DNA from: Rhopalosiphum padi
Lineage: Eukaryota > Arthropoda > Insecta > Hemiptera > Aphididae
Length of the DNA: 64,000 bases
Assembly: GCF_020882245.1 (NCBI RefSeq)
Contig: NC_083599.1
Span: forward strand, 14,084,865-14,148,864
Direction of reading: 5' to 3'
Part shown: piece by piece, positions 52,062-63,810 of the stretch
Layout of the letters: every line of letters begins with the position of its first letter
Numbering within the stretch: the first letter of the stretch is position 1
Notes under the pieces: model-generated
Databases searched by the model: none
Told to the model about the DNA's origin: nothing
Seen by the model: the letters and a program-made list of their open reading frames with translations, nothing else
Translations under genes and position numbers: made by a program

Positions 52062-52480
52062 GAGGACATTATATCTGCATATGTTGTCTCTATCTTACTA
52101 ACATAAATCATAGCAAATTTGTGTTTAGCACAACATTTTGTGATGTTAGCTTTAATATTAGAATAAATGTACCGATTATTAAATTTAAAGGTAAGAATAT
52201 TATTTAGAAAATATTGTATGATTTTATTGATATCATCATTTTAAAGTAAATTATGGCTATGTAAAATATTACAACTTTAAAATGTCCATAACTCAATTTA
52301 AAATTATAATATCAAAAAAAGCATATGACATTTCCTAGATAATATTCTTACCTTTAAATTTGATAATAGGTAAATTTACTTTAATATTAAAGCTAATATC
52401 ACAAAAAGTTATCTGCTGAACACAAATTTGTTATGATTTACGTTAGTAAGCCAGGGACAACACATACAGGTATAACAATA
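52062..52480. mobile_element. Foldback MITE, about 420 bp, same family as 13.0 and 49.85 kb
   Basis: Left GAGGACATTATATCTGCATA and TGTTGTCTCTATCTTACTAA mirror the right GTTAGTAAGCCAGGGACAAC and CACATACAGGTATAA. Central arms pair around 52,260-52,290. Ends are mutated and flanking TTAA is not preserved. Similarity to the 13.0 kb copy is continuous along the length. Confidence 0.8.
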
Positions 52481-52489
52481 TTTACCCTT

Positions 52490-53610
52490 TCTTTATCTAC
52501 TATTACCCCTCATATATTTCAACTTAACTTTTCTATTTTACTACATAATTATTTTTAGTCCACTAAGACTTAATAATTAATGTCACATATTATACAAATG
52601 TTTTCTTAACATAATTTAATTCTTATGTATTACAACAGGTAGTAACATACCCGTATATCCCATGTATCCTGACTGGATTATGATATTATGCTTAATAAAA
52701 CACTTATGCACAGTGGTCGAAATGACTAAAAATTAATGGAAGGATATCTAACAATTAAGATTAGATTCTTCATACTTTGTTAATTGTTTAATACATTTTT
52801 TTTTTTATAAATTTATTGATTGATCGACTCAACCAATTATCAGTTGCCAACAAAACATCGCTATAAATTAGATAGTAAGTATAGTAGTCCTTACTTATTA
52901 TCATTAATTTTGTTATTATACTGTTTTTTTTTTTTGTAAAAACATATAACATTTTAAACACCAATCAGCTTTATTTATAACATATTTATTAATTATATTA
53001 TTAGCTCTAAATAAGGCAATAGATAATAATGATTTGCGAACTGGCCTATACTAAACAACACAACAATCTGAGCCAAAATGTTATATAACAACTATTTTCA
53101 CTATAAAAGTTAAAATTTGTCTCTTAGATAAAAATATAATCCCAGTACAATACTATTATTTAAATTATAAATTAAATAATTTTAAAAATAAATATTTTAA
53201 TATGTACTTCATTTTAAAAAATAAATCTTAGGAGGGATGCGTTATTCTAGACAAAATAAGTAAAGGGATTAAAAAATGTGAGTTTAAAAAAGTATAGGGA
53301 TCATTTCTCTGTATCCTTTTGAGCTTTGCAGAACAAATTTAATGAGCTATATTTTTTTATATTTACGTGTGTTTATTGCAATGATGTGTGAAGATACTAT
53401 TAAAAATGAAAAATAATTAGCTTGCTTAAATTTTAGCACTCCTATGAAAAAACTCAAATGTCACCAATGGATTATTCAACACTTGTTTCACATTTCTAAA
53501 TATGCTATTGTTATTTTAGTTTATAATTTGTATTAATATACAATGTGATTACTAATTACCTATATAAATTTTGACTGGCAGACATTAAGCAATTCATTTC
53601 ATATTGAAAC
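52490..53610. other. AT-rich spacer
   Basis: No gene or bounded element seen. Confidence 0.55.
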
Positions 53611-53622
53611 TATCATAATCCA

Positions 53623-53947
53623 AGGCTGTACATTAACAAATTAAAAAGTTAAATTTAAGTTACTTTTAACTAAGTTAATTAACAAGTTACTTTTATTTTC
53701 ATAAGTTACTTCTAACTTAACGAGAAAACCCGGAATGATTTTAACATATTAACTATTGAGCAATAAATTTGTGGTGTCATTAACAATTATTACCTGTTCA
53801 TAACATTTTGTTTGTATTACTTCCTTATGACCTTTCATGTAATTAATTTTACATGAAAAAAAAAGTAACTTATTTTTAACTAAGTTAAGTTCCTTTTTTT
53901 TCTGCATTAACTTAACTTAACGAGTTAAAATAATTAGTTAACTTGCC
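53623..53947. mobile_element. hAT-like non-autonomous element, 325 bp, with 8-bp target duplication
   Basis: Identical ATAATCCA octamers lie at 53,615-53,622 and 53,948-53,955. The left end AGGCTGTACATTAAC and the inverse of the right end (GGCAAGTTAAC) are imperfect partners. The interior is dominated by AACTTAA/TTAAGTT motifs in both orientations, giving many local hairpins. Confidence 0.7.
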
Positions 53948-54123
53948 ATAATCCACCTTGAGGAGGAATTATATTATTTAATTTAGAAACTATGTGTACC
54001 AAACTACTAATATAGCAGTTGTTTCAGATATTTCAGTAATTTAAAATTCTTAAATTTCTAATTTAAAATAGTTTCTGAAATAGATGAGGTCACTGATGAT
54101 ACTCCAGGGGGATATTCACTTGG

Positions 54124-54896
54124 ATGTGTGTGATTAGGTTACTGAGTTTACACGCATCGGTTTTGTTTAAGGCGCAAACTTACCGTGATGGCCCAATAAA
54201 GATTTTTTTTAAATTTCTTTTGTCTTCAAAATCTGGGTTTATTCAAATTATTTTTATACAAATCCTATGCCAAAAAATTAATTTGTTTTTTGATGAAGAA
54301 GACCAGATAGATATTCAAAAAGATTTCCCTATTATGTGTATTCAAAAAAAAAAATTTTAGACAGAGATAATTTTAATTGAGCTGAAACAGTTTGCTTGCC
54401 AACATAGTAATTTTATATTAAATGTATCTGAAAATGATTTTCATAATAATAAATCTAAATCTTTTAAAAGCATACATACCTATTAATAATATTCAGATGA
54501 AAATATTGAAACTAAAACACCCTGAACACCCACCGAGCTAATTCAAAGTAACGAATGCACTAAATGACTATAATGTGCATTAATCTTACTACAAGAGCTG
54601 TCATACTAATTTAATTAGTATTTTAATTAATGTATTTAAAGTGTTTTTTAGTGTTTTAATTTTTTAATTTATTCATATTTTTTAAATTTGTTTTGCTAAT
54701 ATCATCAACACAGACTACATGTGAAAGAATATTTTCAAAGCTAAAAATAATTAAAACTTAACTTCGGTCTCCTTTACACCAAAAACATCTTAATCCGTTA
54801 ATTCCAATGTCCATTGAAAAGGATATTTTGATTGACTCAAATAAATGAATTGATAAAATTGCAAACTTATCTAGTCAACTAAAAAAAAATTACTGA
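54124..54896 (+). pseudogene. Decayed hAT transposase with C-terminal dimerisation domain
   Basis: At 54,696-54,896 one frame reads a hATC-type dimerisation motif (TTCERIFSKLKIIKT, then a stop where Arg is usual, then LRS and PMSIEKDI), interrupted by two in-frame stops. This motif is the hallmark of hAT transposases of the ZMYM1-like group in insects. Upstream, about 54,130-54,480, frames with Asp/Glu- and Phe-rich text and an EFK-like LIELKQFACQH segment look like the preceding part of the same protein, broken by stops and a shift. No terminal repeats could be paired. It is an inactive relic. Confidence 0.7.
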
Positions 54897-54919
54897 CATA
54901 ATGAAAATCAATTACACGA

Positions 54920-55590
54920 TTTGTATTGTGTTAAAAATTATGAAGTTGTTTTTTGTTATATAAGGTATTATTTAAATTGAAGTATTATAAAATTACTCTT
55001 AAGTCATAAACCTAATTATTTATGTATCTTCAACAAAGTACCTTTAAAAAATATATTTTGCACTATTTATAGGCGACGAATGCAAACGATTAGCTGACTG
55101 CTTGCCGACACAGCGTATAAAGTTGGAATTTGCACAAACGATTTTTAACAAACTGTCTGTTTAGTACAGAACTACTGAATAAATTCTTTATATTGATAAT
55201 ATTTTGTTATTATGTCTACGATATGGGGAAAATCAAATCGGTGCGTTATCCACTACTCTTGCACCGACTCGTAATGGTTGGCCAATCAGTCAAACTGTAG
55301 TGGTGCAACTCTTATGCACCGGTGCAAAGCGCCAATGATAAATATAAGTAGATAACAGCTGTGATAGTAAATAATCGTCAGGATAACTGCTGATAAGTGT
55401 GAAGTATTCAATTATCACGATTTTATAACTGACGTCTTCAGTAATAAAAACCGTTTTATTTTTCAGCCGTTTTTAATTTACAGAAAACGTTTAAAATAAT
55501 TTGTCTGTTTAATACAATGAATCGTAAATAACAACTATTGAATACATTTAAAAATATTAAAAACAAAAACATTGCGAAACAACGTTTTAG
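54920..55590 (+). promoter_or_regulatory. Probable promoter and 5' UTR of CEP120-like gene
   Basis: GC content rises at about 55,075-55,340. Two CCAAT boxes lie at 55,282-55,286 and 55,332-55,336. A 12-bp palindrome TGCACCGGTGCA is at 55,315-55,326, with further TTGCACC/GGTGCAA and CCACTAC/GTAGTGG inverted pairs between 55,250 and 55,326. The start codon is at 55,592. The palindromes could also be a small transposon relic. Confidence 0.4.
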
Positions 55591-55591
55591 T

Positions 55592-58500
55592 ATGGCAAAC
55601 CAACTTCAAGGATTGGAATCCATGAATAAAAAGATTATTTTACAAATAAACTCAGGTTAGCACATTACATTTTGGAAATGAAACGTTTGATCTCCTAACA
55701 GTTTTGTGTACCATAGAATGATTAGTCCCTACTTAGGATTGCTAATATTTTTCACATAATCTGGTGTACGGTAATTGCATTTTTTATATTGTACCAGCCA
55801 CCAAATATAAATGAAAAAACATGTATTTATCTTAGAAACTATTAAAATTAATTAATTTGTATTATATATAATTAATTATCTATATAATTAAATTATATTT
55901 ATAAAAAGGCTAGAGAAACTGATATTGGCATGAATAAAATTCATAAAGAAAATTGATAGCTGAACAATAATTTTATAGATTTTGCTTAAGTTAAAGTACT
56001 TAAGTCTAAATACAATAAAATGCAATTAAAAACTATGAATCTCTGTCAAGGATTTTTGTGTAAAAAAGTTTTGTAACTGTCTGGTGATGGTAAAAAATAC
56101 TTGTATCAAAAAAATTAAACAAAACAAATTTATTGAGCAAAAACTATGACATATTTTCCTTTAAAACCTTTGTCAAAACTAACATTACATTGCTATTCAA
56201 CAATTGGTGGTTGTTCAAAATCTTTAACAAATCTTTAATATATTCTGTTCATACTTCTCACGCAAAATTTCAAATGTAATTGCTTTTATCATTTCAAAAT
56301 AAGTTCAAATTACCAAAATATTTGTTTCATAAGTAAATTTTGTGACCAGCAGAGCTACAAACAATAATTAGCTTGGGATATCACAAAATAAATAAATAAA
56401 ATATGTTTTCATTAATTAATAGAACAATGGTTAAAAGAAAGTTTCATTTTTAATAAAAAAATTGCTTTATCCGTAATTATTAGGTATTACATTTAATATT
56501 CTCTACATACCTTTGTTAAAATTAGTAATTTAAATGAAAATTATTTATGTTTATTATCAAATATGTGATAATAATTAATAGTATACATTATTAATATATT
56601 TTTTTAGCCTATGGATTTGGTTTAGTCAAAGGATCTATTGTAATTTACGCAACATTGATGAACCAAAAATTACAAACGGCTATAATTCCAGTCAATCAAA
56701 ATGAACTGAAATTTGCTTCAGATATTGTATGGTACATGGATAATGCTACACTAAAAAAGTAAAAACTAAAAATTATAAAAACTTCTTATTTTCTTGTAAT
56801 GATTTATTTATGTTGTTTTATATTGATAAAGGTTGAAAATGTCTAATGCATCGATAAGAATCGAGTGTTTTCGTATTCCAATAGATAAATTAAGTTTAAA
56901 TGAAAAGCTTGGTTACCTTTTATTAAAAGTAAAGGGTGCACAAACTATTAATCCAACATCCAATGATCGCGTAAGTAATACTGATTTCAAGTTTCAATGC
57001 ATAAGCATATGACATTTAATAATTTATTATTGATTAAATTATTATTAAATTTCAAAACTTTAGATAGAAAATATTTCATACAAATTAATAGGATCAAAAA
57101 ACTGTAGTTATGATCTTAATTTATCATTACGAATTGAAGATTTAAACGATAAAACTATTGAGAGATCACCAGAAAAAATCAAAAACTCAAATTTAATAAA
57201 TAAGAATACAATTGTTGAAAATTGTTTGAAAAAAAGTAATGTATTATATAATTATATAACAACTACTTTCTAGATATTTTGTGAATATAATATGTTTACG
57301 TTAAGTATAATAATTTTATTACTTTTTATATAAAATGACTTGGTCATTAGTTGATGTAATATATATTTTTAATGGCATAATAAAATAATTATAAAATTAA
57401 AAGCAAAATTTTATCAATATTACTGCTTGTATAGCCATTTAGTCTTGAAACAATTTTACCAGTTTTTAGACTATCTACAGTTACAATACATACAATGAAT
57501 GAATACTTAACCTTATGATTATCATATACATAATATTTTTATTTTAGTAGAAGATAACAAACATTTTGAAGAAGACATTGAAATAGATTTACCAAGACCT
57601 GATATTAATATGTTAGAAAAAATTGATATTACACCAGAAAAATATGAACAGCAGTAAGTTTTACTAAAATTAATAATCAAGATTTTATAGATAATATACA
57701 TTTAATTTATTATAATTGATTAAATACAATTTATATTTTTCTTTAGTTATGAATGCAATATTAATGTTCAGCAAAACTTAATTGAAGAATTAGAAGATTG
57801 GAAAGATAAACAAATGATATTATTTAATGAAAAGGTTATTATTTTATTTTTGATATCAGGTGACCACAGCCATATAAATTACAATTTATTTTTATTTTAT
57901 TTACACAGATGAAAATAAAAGAAGAACAGCTGTTAAAAGAATTTAACAATAAATGGTCTAATGATAGAAAACGCATTGAAGACGAACTTACCTATGCTAT
58001 GTCCAAATGTAAAGCATTAGCTACTGATTTAGACAATATGTCTGATATGTTAAAAGAAAGGGATGCTATAGTAACGGCTAAAGAACTAGAAGTATGATAA
58101 TTAATGTTATATTATTATACTTTTTCTGTTGAAATAAAATATACTGAGGTTTTGTAGTTAGCTTGTCAAAAAGATAGTATGGACAAAACATATTTTGGAT
58201 TAATACAAAATGCGCAGTCTTCCAATGCACAGTCAATTAATGAGCTCAGTAATAAAGTTTTTGAAATGGAAACAAAATTACATGAATCAGAAAAAATGAA
58301 TATTTTACTAAGAAAAGAAAACGAAGAACTGAAGTACAAAAACAGTTCTGGTTTGCATGTACAAGAATTAGAGAAAAAAATTGTATGTAATTTAAATTTA
58401 AGCATATTATATAATATATTGTGCATATTATTAATAAATAAATATTATGTTTAGTCAAATTTAGAAAATAAACTTGAAGAAGCTAATAATTCTTGTATGT

Positions 58501-58902
58501 ACTTCAAAGAGCGGTGGATAGCATCTGTAAGAAAAATTAATCAAATGTATACCAAATATCATGGAACGAAAACTGATGATCATTTACTAAACAATAGACA
58601 AAAGTAAATAATCATATTATTATTATTATTTATTACTTGAAAAGTTGAAAATAAAATAGTTTTGATATTTTCGAAGTTAAAAAATACAGTCAGCGTTAGA
58701 TTAACTAATGATTTTTAAATTATTTTATTTTAGTTACCACATTGATTGTTAAAAAAAATAAACTTTATCTTATAAATTTTTTAGTATTCAAAACATATTG
58801 ACTAATCAAGTAGTTGAACGACAACACGATGAAGAAAAACTAAGAACACTCTTAAATGATATAGGTAAATTACGGCAAGATATGGCCAATACCAATTATT
58901 AA
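55592..58902 (+). CDS. CEP120: CEP120-like centriolar protein, short form
   Basis: Ten exons join in frame: 55,592-55,655; 56,608-56,758; 56,832-56,970; 57,064-57,235; 57,548-57,653; 57,747-57,834; 57,909-58,091; 58,158-58,382; 58,455-58,603; 58,785-58,902. The product is 464 residues. Residues about 14-155 form one C2 domain with the pattern of the CEP120 N-terminal C2 (KIILQINS, then SDIVWYMDNATLKKL, IRIECFRI, EKLGYLLLKVKGAQ). From about residue 215 onward it is coiled coil, beginning ELEDWKDKQMILF and including CMYFKERWIASVRKI, both close to the CEP120 C-terminal coiled coil. CEP120 acts at daughter centrioles in elongation and ciliogenesis. Vertebrate CEP120 is about 986 aa with three C2 domains; two appear absent here. 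Exon 5 has a TAGTAG tandem acceptor that would add or drop one residue. Homology firm, function inferred. Confidence 0.85.
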
Positions 58903-59004
58903 TTTAACTAATGTAGAATTTGTAATATATAACAAATAATTATATTATATTTATATATTTGTAAGACATTTTAAAAATTATTGTTTATGGATAATATAAA
59001 TTTT

Positions 59005-59010
59005 AATAAA
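59005..59010 (+). terminator. Candidate polyadenylation signal of CEP120-like gene
   Basis: AATAAA 103 bases after the stop codon, followed within 15 bases by a TTGTTATATTCTT stretch. Confidence 0.55.
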
Positions 59011-59019
59011 ACTTGTTAT

Positions 59020-60340
59020 ATTCTTATATTTCTAATTTATACCATGTCTACTGACCACTGTATCTGCCTTTGGTAATATTTAAGATTATCACCTATTACC
59101 AATACATTTTTAATAATTTCTTTTAGCATAATGTTTATCAATAAGTTAGATAATATAAAATATGAATATAAAATCTTCAAATATTGTTCAAAATATTTTT
59201 TGTTAATATTCCAATAATTTATTTTACTTATAACAAAAATCAAATTATTAAAAATAAATTCCTAATGTTTTCCTATAAATGATTACAAATTATAACTTAG
59301 TTTTAAATGTATATAGTAAATTGTTATTGGCCTAACAAAATGTTAGACAATGATGAAATATTTTATCATCATATATGTATATATATTATAAACATTACTA
59401 TTGTAATCCAACTTATTTATGTAACTATGTTCACCTATATATACTATTAAATAATAATATAAAAAGTATGTAATTTTAAACTAGTTAAAAAGTATTTATT
59501 TTCTAATGTTCATTTAATTTTTAGTTGTTATTGAATTGTGAAGAATTTAGAATAAAGTGGGTCAATAAAAAATATAATTAACAATTAATTACAGCAATAA
59601 TAAATATTATTTCACTAAACCTAGAATACACATTAAGTATAGAAGTTCAATTATCTTCTAACAATGTAAGTACTATTCTCAAGAGATTTACATGATACAC
59701 TTATAGACATTACTAAAATGCAGTAGCCACAATGTAGTGGATTGATTCTGCAGATGGGTCAAGACCGACCTAATCAGGATAGCAACAACTAAAGTAATAG
59801 TCGACACCATAAAATAAAATTTTGTTTAAGCTTTAGATATCCATGCATCCAACACCATTCATATCAAAGTTAATAAAAGAAACACTAGCTACATAATGTA
59901 TATAATTTACCATGAATCATGTATATTTAATATGCCTAATGTATGGGTGTTCCAAACAAGTTCTATTACTTTGTTTAAATAGGCCTTGGGTTTATTACTT
60001 TTAAAACTACCAAATATTTCATTAATGGAATACTAGACCCACATGTGTTGTCTCTGTCTTACAAACGTAACATAACAAATTTGCTTTCAGTAAAAACAAT
60101 TGTCTGTTTTGTAGTTTTAATACTAAAATGAATTAACCTAGTTAAAGTTAAGAACATCTGTGTTTATTGAGTTACTTAAGTATTAGATATTTTAAATATT
60201 TTAATGTTTAATAAAGCATAAGCATTTTTGAGTTGTTATTTATCTTGCTTAGAAATTAAAATATTAAAAAAAGCTAATACTTAAGTAAGTACTCGTATTC
60301 TTAGATACATCTATATTAAAATAATACTTATAGTAGGATT
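59020..60340. other. Convergent intergenic spacer with a degraded foldback copy
   Basis: This lies between the 3' ends of the CEP120-like and REXO4 genes. At about 60,037-60,300 the sequence starts with CCACATGTGTTGTCTCTGTC and contains a central palindrome (GAGTTACTTAAGTATTAG near 60,169 and its inverse near 60,275), so it is a decayed member of the ACATGTGTTGTC foldback family. The frame at 59,037-59,243 (minus) is not credible. Confidence 0.5.
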
Positions 60341-60357
60341 AAATTTTAATGATATAT

Positions 60358-60363
60358 TTTATT
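60358..60363 (-). terminator. Candidate polyadenylation signal of REXO4
   Basis: On the minus strand AATAAA occurs 183 bases after the stop codon. Confidence 0.45.
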
Positions 60364-60545
60364 TTAAGAAAAATAATTTCACAATATTACAAACTTAATC
60401 AACAAAATGTATTAAATAGACCCCTTTTTAAATTTTTTGCAAGTTAAATTATTTTAAAAACTATTATTTTAATAATTATTCAAAATTAAACTTTAATTAG
60501 CGTTCAAAAAATGCTAGAGGCATCAAAAAGATTTATCCCAAAAGT

Positions 60546-62029
60546 CTAAATCCCGGCTTCCTCCCAGGAGTATGATGTTCGGGACGACTTTTTTTTAAAT
60601 CTACTTTCCCAATCTTTGCGTACTTTCATGTACAACTGAAGTGCTACATTAGCATCTTCAACTGAACTATGTTCTCCATCCTGTATACTGACTCCAAGTA
60701 ATTTTGATGCCAGTAGTTTCAGACTAGGCTTTCTAACTTTTGTATTTTCCTTCACTTCCCAGTATGTTGAGGTATCTCTAAGCAAATGTTTGGGATGGTT
60801 TAACTCCAATACCTCCAGGTCATGTTCTAGTCCATGACCAACCAATAATTTCTGTTTGACTATTTGATGGACTTCTGTTTTTACTATGGAAAATAACTCC
60901 CCATTTGCAATGTCTTGCGGTCGAATGCCGCTCACCCGCGTACGATAATCTGTAACTTTTCCTCTGGGCTTGACAAACTTGTCGTAGATGGTTTCGCCCT
61001 TAGAATCAACAATTGAAACACGAGCCAATACACTTCTTTGTCCAATGCCAACCATTTCGCAATCGATCGCTACAACATCTTTATCTTTCTGCTTTTAAAA
61101 CACAAATAAGAGTAGATCAGTACAGTGAGTCAACTACACTCAGCGGGCTGCAACCATAAATATTCAAATTAAGTTATCTATATAACAGCATTGTTGTTCA
61201 AATAAAAGGCAAGCAACGGAGAACGTTAAGTCAATTTCTGGTGTTCTTACTCAACGTCAAAGTTTTTATTCATTTTCGATTACAATATTGGGTAATAAAT
61301 AGTTATGAGAAGACAGTAGAATAACACACTATCACCAAAGAATTGGGCAATAGTGACTGGAGAATGGACTGAACTAAAATGACTACCGGAATTACATAGT
61401 AAGTGACCACAAGGTCTGGCCAGATACAACGTATTAGATAAAGTACACATGAATCACACAACAAAATAACACATAAATGAATTTTAAATAATTGAGCAGT
61501 GGTAGTTTTGGTTTTAGTTCAGTTTTATGTAATGTTATCGATATGTAGCTGTGAATGTGAAAATACAACAAAAAATAAAAAATGTACTATAAATAATAAT
61601 ACGCACTATAAAACTACAAATATGCATTTAAAATGTAAAAATGTTGAAATATTATGCAAAATATGAAAAATACAATTAATGTTATTTTAATAGGAATGAT
61701 CTAAATCAAGTACAATTCTCGACAAATTTCAAAAATCTTATTATAATAGATATACACATTTGCATATAAATCCGGTCCCTAATTATTATACATTTATCTG
61801 TGATATTTTTATATAAAAATTAATGTTTTTTTTTCTAATAAAAACGCACTTGGTTTTCTTATTAAAATTTATAAGTGCCCGCTTTGAGTAAAAAAATTAT
61901 GGTCACGTTATAGATGTCATATTTTAATATATCAATTACCTTTGATCGTTGTTTATTGTTTACGCATTTTGCATCACCATTTTCTGGTTCAATGAGCAAC
62001 ACTTCTTTAGCTGAATTTATTGACGCCAT
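60546..62029 (-). CDS. REXO4: REXO4-type DEDDh 3'-5' exoribonuclease
   Basis: Two coding exons on the minus strand, 62,029-61,940 and 61,088-60,546, join in frame across an 851-bp GT-AG intron to give 210 residues. All catalytic motifs are present. ExoI is VVAIDCEMVG (Asp39, Glu41), ExoII is VGHGLEHDLEVL (Asp120), and ExoIII is EHSSVEDANVAL (His170, Asp175), which makes it the DEDDh class. The motifs RVSGIRPQDI and KPSLKLLASKLLG are typical of RNA exonuclease 4 within the REXO4/ISG20 family. Human REXO4, about 420 aa, is nucleolar and linked to rRNA processing. The insect protein keeps the nuclease core with a short N-terminus and a basic tail (SRFKKKSS). The ATG at 62,029 gives the first exon; the ATG at 61,055 would omit ExoI's DCE. 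A splice acceptor 16 bases upstream of the ATG implies a non-coding first exon. Confidence 0.93.
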
Positions 62030-62049
62030 TTTATTTAAAAATACCTAAA

Positions 62050-63640
62050 TAAAATAATAATAGGCCTATAAGAAATAACAATTATCTATACATTCTACAC
62101 ACTAGTAAGCACTAAGTACACTTGATGTATTGATTTTATAATATTAATATATAATACAATATAAAATTATAAACCATTCTATTGTAAATAGTGGCAGCGT
62201 CTAATAATTGCATTCAGCCGTTAGAAGTCGTTGTGTTCGATTTTTACATTCAAGAGAATGGATGTTTTTCCATTTTGCCGGAGATTCGACATGATGTTGG
62301 CAGCGAAGGTTCGGCATGATCTTAGAACCACGAATTAAAATATATTTATGTATATTTTAATTCTTGCTTAGAACATGTTTTTATATGGATTTTAAAAGAC
62401 GAATGTGGTTATAACATCATGCAGAACCTCCCGCAAAATTTCACGATCAAGATCAACTCAAATATTTATTTTATTAGTGAAAGATGGGATTTTGATAGCT
62501 GGCAGCCGTCGCTTCTATTTTGATTATAATTTAAGAATTTATGATCTATGACACCATAAAGAGTGTAATTTATTAAAGATTATTGAAACATCGAACTCGA
62601 ATAGGTCATTTGAAATAATTACGCTAAGGGCAGTTGACATATACACCGGTTTTCCGGCGATAAACAATGTACTTATCTTTGCTGTTGTTACGTTTATTTT
62701 TAGTGTACTTCATTGTAAGTAATCGTTTGCACCATCGCTTTCAGCGTTAAAAAATCCGTGATTTAAAAAAAATTTCAAATGATTTTAAAATAAAACGCAT
62801 TAATAAATATTAGATAGTTACATAATAATATTATATTATAACCACTGGATAACTATCTAAATATAATAACCTAGTAAAGTAGTAATAATTTATAATATTA
62901 TTACAATAATTACATATTAACTAAAATTGACTGCACGTTGGTGTGCTGTGTAATATCTTATATTATCGGTATTTAAGTTTAGTATAAATATTTAAAATTA
63001 TAAAAATTAATGAAACTATGAAAGTATTTATTTAAATTATCAATATTTAAAAATAATAATTTAGTTCCCTTTTCATAACTTTTTATTACTGCTAAAAACT
63101 GATGAAAATGATATGGTATTTAGAAAATGTTATTAAGTAATAATGGCATAGGTACTAATTTTATAATAAAAATTTCAGTGAAATGTTTAATTACCTATGA
63201 GTATTCTTTCTGTATTACCAATATAAAACTTGAATAAATTGCGCGTTTTTCTGTTTTTTAAGTTTTAAAAAAAAAAAAAATTTGTTTCAGTTCATAATAA
63301 AATAGAATTTGTTTATTTTTGTCGTTACACAGAACAGAAGGAATAACCGTAGGAACTTCAAAATTGAATCAGTTTAGTTTTGTATAGTTTTACCGTTGTA
63401 TGTTGTACCATTGATATTTAATAATAAATAAAAAAGTAAAAAAAAATATTAAATCAATGGTTGTACCTGTACCTACCAGCTAACCGTTCTAACCTAACGA
63501 ATAAGTGATTCAAACATTATTACATTAATATATTATGAAAAAAATACATCACCTACCTTCGAAAGAATATATAAAAGTGATCCAAATAAATGAAAAAATA
63601 TGTTTTATATTAGACTAGACACAGACACACAGTTAACAAT
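62050..63640. other. REXO4 upstream region or 5' UTR intron
   Basis: No coding exon is visible on either strand. A complex patch at about 62,190-62,330 (with TTCGACATGATGTTGGCAGC) and another at 62,640-62,760 are unexplained and could be alternative promoters. The remainder is AT-rich. Confidence 0.4.
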
Positions 63641-63655
63641 TGGGTAACTACTTAC

Positions 63656-63810
63656 TACTTTACTAGAATCCTTGCTCCGCTAATATTATCAGCACCTAAG
63701 CCTGTGTCGAGTGTGTTGTCGGCACTTGCCACGCTAAAAATAAGTCCAGTCGACTATACATCGACAGCGACTCGCACGAGTCGCACGCGGCAACAACGCA
63801 ACACAGTACT
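63656..63810 (-). promoter_or_regulatory. Candidate non-coding first exon and promoter of REXO4
   Basis: A GC-richer block reads on the minus strand into an excellent splice donor, AAGTA|GTAAGT, at 63,656/63,655. The REXO4 start exon has an acceptor TTTATTTAG|GTATTT at 62,044. Joining them removes about 1.6 kb and leaves a 5' UTR. The block could instead be the first exon or promoter of a gene running out of the window. Confidence 0.35.
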
